This document shows, in pieces, positions 16,123-22,267 of a stretch of 22,267 bases of DNA. The notes below the pieces were generated by a model that had not been told where the DNA came from, did not search any database, and saw only the letters and a list, made by a program, of their open reading frames with translations. The DNA comes from a virus. The stretch spans positions 1 to 22,267 of IMG/VR virus record IMGVR_UViG_3300025892_000176; one strand, written 5' to 3'. How positions within the stretch are numbered: the first letter of the stretch is position 1; each line of letters starts with the position of its first letter. Made by a program: the position numbers and the translations under genes.

Positions 16123-18033
16123 TTAAAGCGTTAATCGAATACGTCTTCTAGGATAAGTTTGACCGCTTACTGGTCTGTCTACATGTAATTTGCCATGTAT
16201 ATCATTATGATATTGAGATATTCTATCCAGTCTAACTTCGTATGGTAAAAATACTCTGAGGGGATTTGTACCAAACAATTCAGTTAATGTAAATCCTCCG
16301 TTTGCAAATCTTACCTCATCATAAGTATTAGGGGTTGTATATCTTTCAGGATATATTTTATTGGAAGATGACGGCGCACCTGTTAAATTTGTGTAATCTA
16401 TCACGCTATCACTTTGTAACACGGATTTAGCATTAGTTAACATGTATGTTTTAAGTTCATCAAAAGATGGATATCTACCGTATTTAACATACCACCAACT
16501 GACTATGACACCAGCGACACCTGCTACTTGAGGAGCAGCGTTACTTGTTCCACCAAACATACCCCATTTAAATCCTAATGCATCAGTGGCTAAAGGATAA
16601 GCATTAAATGTTGAAGTTCCATTCGCTGCCAAATCTACAACTGGTCCACGAGCAGAATAACTATCTAATAATGTGTTAGTATCACTGTGTTGTGAAGCGG
16701 CTACAGACATACACCATCGTGTGTCTCCATCTCTTCCATTTCGTAAAGGATATACTACTGAAGGTGCTGATCCTGTAGTGTCTATTATAGTATAATTAAG
16801 ACTAACCCCTTGTTCTGCAGAAAAACTTTGATAAAAATATTTAATAGGAACTGATCCACCACCTTGATCTTCAATTTGTATTTGAGTGTTCCATTGAGGT
16901 TGATTCCAACCAGCCTTTACTCCTGCTCCATTACCCAAAGACATAAAATTATATATGCCATTATATGTAGACCAGGTGTCACCTATTTCTTCCCATGCGC
17001 TAATTTTATTTTGGGTTGTCCAAGGTATCATCCATTGAGAAACTCCTCCATCGGTTACATATCGAGGAGCAATACCAGCGTTAACAAAAGGAGTTAAATC
17101 GTTTCCCCAACTGGCACCAGGTCGATTAGTGGTAACAAGATTGCCTGCGGAATCATATGCTTGTAATTGATCTATGTAATCTGGTAAAATAGCATAGTTA
17201 ATAGTAGAACCAAAAAATCCCCACGCACCGGTGACTATCGTAGCATTTCTTTTACCTGTTTCGGGATTAATAGGTTTTGTGTTATGCCATTCTAAAATTG
17301 CACCGTAAACTGATACATAAGGATCTACATTAATGTATATAACTCGAAGAGAAGCATTTTTACACCAACCAGAATATAATCCTCCTGAAGTGCTTAATAC
17401 ACCAATTGCATGACTGTCAAAATATTTTAATCCTGCAATTTGATTATTTTCATCCGAGTTAAGATTCACATTGTAATCACGCCATTGCATAGGAATAAAT
17501 CTTCTATCGCCATTCGCATCTAAGAAATCAGGATGATCGATTGTCATATCAGTATCGTAATCAGGTAATCCAGCCTCAACAGCAACAATGTCTACATATT
17601 TTCCATCGTTCCAATAATCATAAGAACCCGGTATATTATTGTCTTCGTTTTCTGGAGGATCAATAAATCTTCCTACAGGATTTTCATTTTCAATTGAATC
17701 AGAAAAATAATAAAATGAAGTAGTTGCTCGATCTATACCAATTTCTCCTTCAGCAAATGTTACAGAGTCATCGGTTATAAAATTCGATTGTTGTTGTCGT
17801 AATATGTCTGGATATGTAGAAGATGAGATTGCTATTTCTTGTTTTTCAAGTGAGACAATTTCTTCGCAGTGTGAAAGTTCCTCAGCCTCTTCTTCGGTCA
17901 ATCTAAAAACCATAAGAGATTGGAACATAGAACATTCATCTATACACTCGTAGTCACAGGCGTGACCAGTATGAATAAATTCATGTTGATCACACTCTCC
18001 TGTAACAATTGCGTTGTATATGTGTTTTCCCAT
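16123..18033 (-). CDS. Subtilisin-like (S8) serine protease, phage-encoded, with Glu at the Asp position
   Basis: 636 residues. Residues 1-70 look like an I9-type propeptide: FRLTEEEAEELSHCEEIVSLE matches its C-terminal half. They include an unusual Cys/His cluster (C14, H17, H21, H24, C26, C30, C34). The protease domain spans about 145-545. His208 lies in FDSHAIGVLSTSG and Ser496 in GGTSNAAPQVAG; a candidate oxyanion Asn is N303 in LVTTNRPG. The position usually held by Asp in a DTG-like turn reads Glu153 (VAVEAGLP). The segment WHNTKPINPETGKRNATIV is typical of marine-phage subtilases. No signal peptide is visible, so it probably acts in the infected cell or on the virion, for instance maturing or releasing surface proteins. 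The start overlaps the upstream stop as TAATG. The fold is secure; activity is not. Confidence 0.9.
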   Translation of the reverse strand: MGKHIYNAIVTGECDQHEFIHTGHACDYECIDECSMFQSLMVFRLTEEEAEELSHCEEIVSLEKQEIAISSSTYPDILRQQQSNFITDDSVTFAEGEIGIDRATTSFYYFSDSIENENPVGRFIDPPENEDNNIPGSYDYWNDGKYVDIVAVEAGLPDYDTDMTIDHPDFLDANGDRRFIPMQWRDYNVNLNSDENNQIAGLKYFDSHAIGVLSTSGGLYSGWCKNASLRVIYINVDPYVSVYGAILEWHNTKPINPETGKRNATIVTGAWGFFGSTINYAILPDYIDQLQAYDSAGNLVTTNRPGASWGNDLTPFVNAGIAPRYVTDGGVSQWMIPWTTQNKISAWEEIGDTWSTYNGIYNFMSLGNGAGVKAGWNQPQWNTQIQIEDQGGGSVPIKYFYQSFSAEQGVSLNYTIIDTTGSAPSVVYPLRNGRDGDTRWCMSVAASQHSDTNTLLDSYSARGPVVDLAANGTSTFNAYPLATDALGFKWGMFGGTSNAAPQVAGVAGVIVSWWYVKYGRYPSFDELKTYMLTNAKSVLQSDSVIDYTNLTGAPSSSNKIYPERYTTPNTYDEVRFANGGFTLTELFGTNPLRVFLPYEVRLDRISQYHNDIHGKLHVDRPVSGQTYPRRRIRLTL

Positions 18034-21000
18034 TACAGGAATTCAGCCGGTAAAGCATAGTTGGCGTAATACACACCTTCACCAACAACTATCTTGAAGT
18101 TTTCAATATATCCATGAAAACCAGAAGTGCCGTCAGCCAATGCAGCCAATGTTAGAGGTCTAGTACCCCAATCCCATACATTGAGAGGAAGGTTTGTAGG
18201 TTTGAAACCATTCATGGAGAAAACTCTGGGATCAGGTTGACTTGAATAAGTTATTGCAAGATGGTTCCACTGTGATGTTACAAAAGAAGTTTGTGATAGA
18301 CTTGCCGTTGAAACACCAGAGATGAATCCGCCGTCATTTTGATACACCCGTATCTGATCATCTTCTCTAGTCACAGTTAAATACTTGTTGCCAGTAGAAT
18401 CAGAGGTTGATGGTGCGCCAAAGGTAAATAAAACCTCTTCGCCTCTACCAGTTTGATCAGACCAAAACCAACCTTCTATTGTGCATTTTTGTGTACCTAA
18501 AGCAATCCCTGTAGTTGTCTGTAAATAATTATTTCCAGTGGTTTGATCAGCAAACATAGATTCGTTTCCAAATTTAGTTTGAGCTGAGGAAGAGGCAAAG
18601 TTACCAACTAAATTGAATGATACTGAAGCATCTGAAATATCTGAAATAACACCCGCATCTGATTTAAGTAATAACTGTGATCCTATAGTTCCCCAGACTG
18701 GATATTCTCTAGGATTGCTTTCTTTAATTGCACTGTTTAGTCCAAAATTAGTGGCACTTGGTACATTTACAACATTCCATGTTATAAGACTGAAATTCAT
18801 TGCACTAGCACCGTTGAACATATTATTCATAAAGTTACTAGTAACACTAGATGTGTCCCAAGAACTTATATTTTGGTTGAATGCAGAGGCGTTCTGGAAC
18901 ATACTCTGCATATTAGTAACAGCACCAGTATTCCAACCGCTAATGTCTTGATTGAAATTGGTTGCGTCTCTGAACATCCTTTGCATATCAGTGACACTAG
19001 ACGTATCCCAAGAACTTATGTCTTGATTAAAGGCTGTACAACCGTCAAACATTTGATTTGTTGATGTCACACCAGTAGTGTTCCAACCCGAAATATCTTG
19101 ATTGAATGCAGAATTCCTGAAGACGCTGCCGAGCGCTTGTCCCGATAAATTTAATGTGGTTGCAAAATTACCATTTAAGGCTACACCACCATTGTTGAAT
19201 GACGTAGCATTGTCAAACATTGTTGTCATACCAGTAACACTAGACATATTCCAAGAACTAATGTCTTGATTGAATACAGTAGCAGTGTCGAACATTTGTT
19301 GCATATTTGTAACAGTACTGACATCCCAAGATGAAATATCTGGATCATTAACTGACGATCCATTGAACATACTTTGCATACTAGTAATAGGCGATCCTGT
19401 CGGCATTAAGATACCAACGTTTGCAACGAACTGATAAGTTGGGTTAGCAGTTCTCCAAGCAGTACCAGTAGGATCTGTAGCAGTGTTACTTAACGGATAC
19501 AGGATACCACCTGACGTACCCCAGATAGGATGTTCATCGGGCGTGAATAGTAGTGTGTCAAGATCAAAATTTGTTGGTTCTAGACCTATTGAAGATACAT
19601 CCCAAGCATTTAGGTTTTGATTAAAACTAAGTGCTTTTGCAAAAGTTTCAGTCATATCAGTGACATTAGAAACATTCCAACCGGATATGTCCGGAGTATC
19701 TAATGAATAAATATATCCATAACCAGGGTCAGTCGCGTTTGCGGTTGCCTCTAGATTTTCACCTTCATAATTAAAAACTATAAGTTCAGAGTCGTCTATC
19801 AAAGAAACTGTGTTTCGCTCAGCATTGATGGCCAAATTCATTGCATTAAACTGACTGCTCAATAGATCGCCATTAGAAAGATCATAAACATATACTGAAT
19901 CTCTGCCGGAGATACCTGCCGCTGACGCGGGCGTATTAGCGACATTATCGTCAAAACACGTAATAGCTAATTTATTTTGACTAACCGAAATGCCCGGTTC
20001 GACAGCAAAACCGCCCCAACGATCAGTCTGATCGCCAGTATAAGGATTATTTAGTTCGTAGAGTAAATTTCCTGTTGATATGCTATGCACATAAACAGTA
20101 TTATACGAAGAAGAATTTTTTCCTAGCGTCACAACATAATCACCAGAAACTGCCATATGATAACCCCCCCAAGACGGGTTGGTGGTGTTCAGCGATGCCG
20201 GTCGAGTTAATTCTCGTAATGGTGCACCTCCAGAGACAATATCATACACATAAACGCGACCATAATTACTAGGATCGCCATCTTCGCCTTTAGAACTTAC
20301 AATTAAATTTGTTCCTGATATTTTAGGCGCCGCACCGCCAAAGTATCCAAAAGAAGTATTTCCTACCCCAAGAGGATTTGGTGATGTAAAGGTATTAATT
20401 AATGTGTTGTAGTTAACGCCACCCCACACCTTTACTCTGCCGTTCTGAGGATTGTCAGCACCGTAATCTGTTATTGCAAGATAGTCAGAAGACATGCCCA
20501 ATTTTTCACCTAGATGATCACCAAAAGGTAACCCCGTTGCTCCTGTTTTAGTATTGACAACAGATCCTGTTGTCAAATTGTAAATTTGAACTCGCCCTGC
20601 TGCGCGAGTATTACTCGCGCCAGAATACCATTCTGATGAACTTACTGCTAAGTAATCACCACCCAAAGCAATTTCATCAGCATAACCGACATCTGAAATC
20701 GGTTGTGAAAAATTAATAGTTCCGTCATTTTCAAGTGCTTTATCAAAAGTTTTAGTAGATGTATCATATATTAAAACGGCTCCACCATCAACACCAATGG
20801 ATAAATCGTGGTCTGGTGCCGCAACTGCAATCCAAGTCGAATTTACTTTGGCGCCATTTATACCAAAGTCAGAATTGTCTGGGTTGTTGGTGGGGGAGCT
20901 TTGCTTAGGAGAAAGATACCCGGTAAGTTTTAAACCACCAAATTGAAGCGCTTTATCAAACATTGCAATCATATTTACTACACTAGATGTATTCCAATCC

Positions 21001-22267
21001 GATATGTCTTGATTAAAAACGGCAGATCGTTCAAACATTCTTTCCATATTTGTAACATTGTTTATAGTGCTAGAAAAAGTACTCCCTACAAATGTTGTAT
21101 TCCCGTTGTTAAAAGTTTTATTTCTAGCTTGAGAATTTTGAGAAAACATAAAAGAAGTGTTTGTAACATTAGCCATGTTCCATGAAGATACGTCTTGATT
21201 AAACTCTAACGCAGTATAAAACATATTAGTCATGTTAACATTTGTTGCTGTTCCGCCAGCTAAATTCCATGTCAAAGGAACAAAAAGAGGATTATTGATT
21301 AAGACACTATCTCCACCATTATTAAATTTAAGTGAGGTATCGAACATGGAAGTAAAGTCATTAACGTTACTTACATCCCAACTACTAAGATCTTGGTTGA
21401 AGAGGCTGGTACTCTTAAACATATTACTCATATCGGTAACAGTGCTAACATCCCACACTCCAATATCAGGATCATTAAATGACTTATTATTGAACATATC
21501 ACTCATATCAGTAATAGGTGTTCCTGCTGGCATTAGAATACCAACGTTTGCTATAAACGAATATCCAGCCGCTGTGCCATAGTTGGTTCTCCAAGCAGTA
21601 CTAGTAGGATCTGTGGCAGTATTACTTAACGGATACAGGATACCACCTGAAGTACCCCAAAGAGGATGTTCGTCGGTAGTGAATAATGTAGCTCCAGTGG
21701 CAAAGTTATTTGGCAGAGAAGCAATGTTTGAAACATCCCAAGCATTCAAGTTTTGATTGAATGCTAAAGCGCCATTGAACATGTTTAACATATCTTGAGT
21801 TGTGCCGGAATTATCAGTACCCACTAAACCAGTATCCCATCCACTAATGTCTTGATTAAATGTCTGGGCATTGTTGAACATAAACCCCATGTTGATGACA
21901 GCGGCAGTATTCCAAGAACTAATATCTTGATTGAATGCGGTAGCGTCGGAGAACATACCATACATATAATCTACAGTTGAAGTGTTCCAAGTCAAAGCAA
22001 CACCGCCATTGTTGAATGCAGAGGCACCTTGGAACATTCTATCCAGACCTCTAAGATTAGTGTTGTTGAATGCCACAATACCACTAAGACTCCAAGAACT
22101 AAGATCTTGATTGAATGAAGTTGCATTGGTGAATGTTGACCACATACTAGTAACAGTAGAAGTATCCCAAGTAGAAATGTCAGGATCATTAAATGTTGAA
22201 TTGCCTGAAAACATACTGTTCATATCAGTAATGGGTGATCCTGTTGGCATTAAAATACCAACGTTTG
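18033..22267 (-). CDS. Giant BspA/DUF285 surface protein with embedded beta-propeller and C-terminal LamG domain (5' end beyond window)
   Basis: The frame is open through the window edge, so the N-terminus is missing; 1410 residues are visible. Numbering from Met at 22250: 1-437 is a DUF285 (BspA-like leucine-rich) array of about a dozen units, built on [16 protein letters not shown] and an MF-containing helix with a 25-residue period. 438-842 has about seven blade-like units ([35 protein letters not shown], alternating with [16 protein letters not shown]), best read as an FG-GAP-like beta-propeller. 843-1155 is a second DUF285 array of about nine units. 1215-1405 is a LamG/concanavalin-like domain ([39 protein letters not shown]). 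DUF285 proteins are often cell-surface or adhesive. Its place upstream of neck genes, where T4 has whisker and tail-fibre genes, suggests a host-binding fibre. This is inference. Confidence 0.88.
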   Translation of the reverse strand, partial: NVGILMPTGSPITDMNSMFSGNSTFNDPDISTWDTSTVTSMWSTFTNATSFNQDLSSWSLSGIVAFNNTNLRGLDRMFQGASAFNNGGVALTWNTSTVDYMYGMFSDATAFNQDISSWNTAAVINMGFMFNNAQTFNQDISGWDTGLVGTDNSGTTQDMLNMFNGALAFNQNLNAWDVSNIASLPNNFATGATLFTTDEHPLWGTSGGILYPLSNTATDPTSTAWRTNYGTAAGYSFIANVGILMPAGTPITDMSDMFNNKSFNDPDIGVWDVSTVTDMSNMFKSTSLFNQDLSSWDVSNVNDFTSMFDTSLKFNNGGDSVLINNPLFVPLTWNLAGGTATNVNMTNMFYTALEFNQDVSSWNMANVTNTSFMFSQNSQARNKTFNNGNTTFVGSTFSSTINNVTNMERMFERSAVFNQDISDWNTSSVVNMIAMFDKALQFGGLKLTGYLSPKQSSPTNNPDNSDFGINGAKVNSTWIAVAAPDHDLSIGVDGGAVLIYDTSTKTFDKALENDGTINFSQPISDVGYADEIALGGDYLAVSSSEWYSGASNTRAAGRVQIYNLTTGSVVNTKTGATGLPFGDHLGEKLGMSSDYLAITDYGADNPQNGRVKVWGGVNYNTLINTFTSPNPLGVGNTSFGYFGGAAPKISGTNLIVSSKGEDGDPSNYGRVYVYDIVSGGAPLRELTRPASLNTTNPSWGGYHMAVSGDYVVTLGKNSSSYNTVYVHSISTGNLLYELNNPYTGDQTDRWGGFAVEPGISVSQNKLAITCFDDNVANTPASAAGISGRDSVYVYDLSNGDLLSSQFNAMNLAINAERNTVSLIDDSELIVFNYEGENLEATANATDPGYGYIYSLDTPDISGWNVSNVTDMTETFAKALSFNQNLNAWDVSSIGLEPTNFDLDTLLFTPDEHPIWGTSGGILYPLSNTATDPTGTAWRTANPTYQFVANVGILMPTGSPITSMQSMFNGSSVNDPDISSWDVSTVTNMQQMFDTATVFNQDISSWNMSSVTGMTTMFDNATSFNNGGVALNGNFATTLNLSGQALGSVFRNSAFNQDISGWNTTGVTSTNQMFDGCTAFNQDISSWDTSSVTDMQRMFRDATNFNQDISGWNTGAVTNMQSMFQNASAFNQNISSWDTSSVTSNFMNNMFNGASAMNFSLITWNVVNVPSATNFGLNSAIKESNPREYPVWGTIGSQLLLKSDAGVISDISDASVSFNLVGNFASSSAQTKFGNESMFADQTTGNNYLQTTTGIALGTQKCTIEGWFWSDQTGRGEEVLFTFGAPSTSDSTGNKYLTVTREDDQIRVYQNDGGFISGVSTASLSQTSFVTSQWNHLAITYSSQPDPRVFSMNGFKPTNLPLNVWDWGTRPLTLAALADGTSGFHGYIENFKIVVGEGVYYANYALPAEFL
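18770..19724 (-). repeat. DUF285/BspA repeat array 2
   Basis: A second run of about nine 25-residue units of the same family, resuming with [15 protein letters not shown] directly after the propeller. Successive FNQ triplets at residues 1064, 1089 and 1114 show the exact 25-residue period. It ends before the region leading to the LamG domain. Confidence 0.85.
19450..19540 (-). repeat. Linker repeat copy 2 within the DUF285 protein
   Basis: This 91-base stretch matches 21586-21676 at 84 of 91 positions by hand alignment, with no gaps. It encodes the linker [20 protein letters not shown] that separates groups of DUF285 units. It is followed in both copies by [14 protein letters not shown], and a third copy of that end piece sits at the window edge. 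Confidence 0.85.
20940..22267 (-). repeat. DUF285/BspA repeat array 1
   Basis: In-frame 75-base units encoding a 25-residue repeat with consensus [20 protein letters not shown]. About a dozen units are visible, some expanded by insertions such as [11 protein letters not shown]. The array continues past the window edge. At the gp13 side it stops abruptly after AMFDKALQF, where propeller sequence begins. Confidence 0.85.
21586..21676 (-). repeat. Linker repeat copy 1 within the DUF285 protein
   Basis: Direct-repeat partner of 19450-19540, in the same orientation and frame about 2.1 kb apart. Identity at DNA level is clearly higher than among neighbouring DUF285 units, which suggests recent duplication or gene conversion. 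Confidence 0.85.

Noticed and set aside
18613-18951. A 112-codon open frame on the plus strand opposite the DUF285 protein
   Set aside because: Antisense to repeat-encoding DNA, with no ribosome site or promoter, and no other plus-strand gene in the window.
18770-22267. A regular 75-base period that could be taken for a CRISPR array
   Set aside because: The repeats are degenerate, contiguous, in frame and encode DUF285 units; there are no conserved repeats with unique spacers.
1-22267. tRNA genes, insertion sequences, integrase or attachment sites
   Set aside because: I saw no cloverleaf-like stretch, transposase or integrase motif, or terminal inverted repeats; gaps between genes are too short to hold them.

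Overview
The window is a 22 kb piece of a tailed-phage (myovirus) genome carrying the T4-type virion assembly block. Every gene I can support is on the minus strand, so transcription runs from high to low coordinates. The genes for neck (gp13, gp14), tail terminator (gp15), terminase (gp16, gp17), sheath (gp18), tube (gp19) and portal (gp20) appear in the T4 order. The DNA is AT-rich by eye. The proteins resemble marine exo-T-even phages (the cyanophage and pelagiphage-like T4 relatives) more than coliphage T4. The accessory genes also fit that group: a collagen fibre, a cupredoxin-tipped protein, Calx-beta/Ig-like domains and a virion-region subtilase. The host cannot be named from the sequence.

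Layout in transcription order. (1) 22267-18033: a very large surface protein, 5'-truncated by the window edge. It is built from two DUF285/BspA leucine-rich-like arrays, a beta-propeller lying between them and a C-terminal LamG/concanavalin-like domain. (2) 18033-16123: a subtilisin-like (S8) protease whose catalytic Asp position reads Glu. (3) A T4-type late promoter (TATAAATA), then gp13, gp14 and gp15. This gp15 carries two extra C-terminal cadherin/Big-like domains. (4) 13100-7508: two large structural genes lie between gp15 and gp16, which are neighbours in T4. One ends in a cupredoxin domain with a complete type-1 copper ligand set. The other joins a conserved helical virion module to Calx-beta/Ig-like repeats. 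(5) 7483-5524: the gp16/gp17 packaging motor. (6) A second perfect late promoter, then gp18, gp19, a hairpin and gp20. (7) 1335-193: a collagen-like fibre protein. (8) 193-1: the first 64 codons of an unrecognised protein.

The tightly packed genes suggest one late-expressed unit. Three junctions overlap as TAATG, and two perfect TATAAATA boxes plus one variant sit in gaps between genes. The conserved proteins build the portal, neck, sheath and tube and fill the head. The accessory proteins probably decorate the neck and tail surface and contact the host or particles. The main novelty candidates are the DUF285-propeller-DUF285-LamG protein, the gp15 surface-domain fusion, the Glu-for-Asp subtilase and the cupredoxin-tipped virion protein. 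Gaps between genes are all under 100 bases, so no long non-coding stretch exists.
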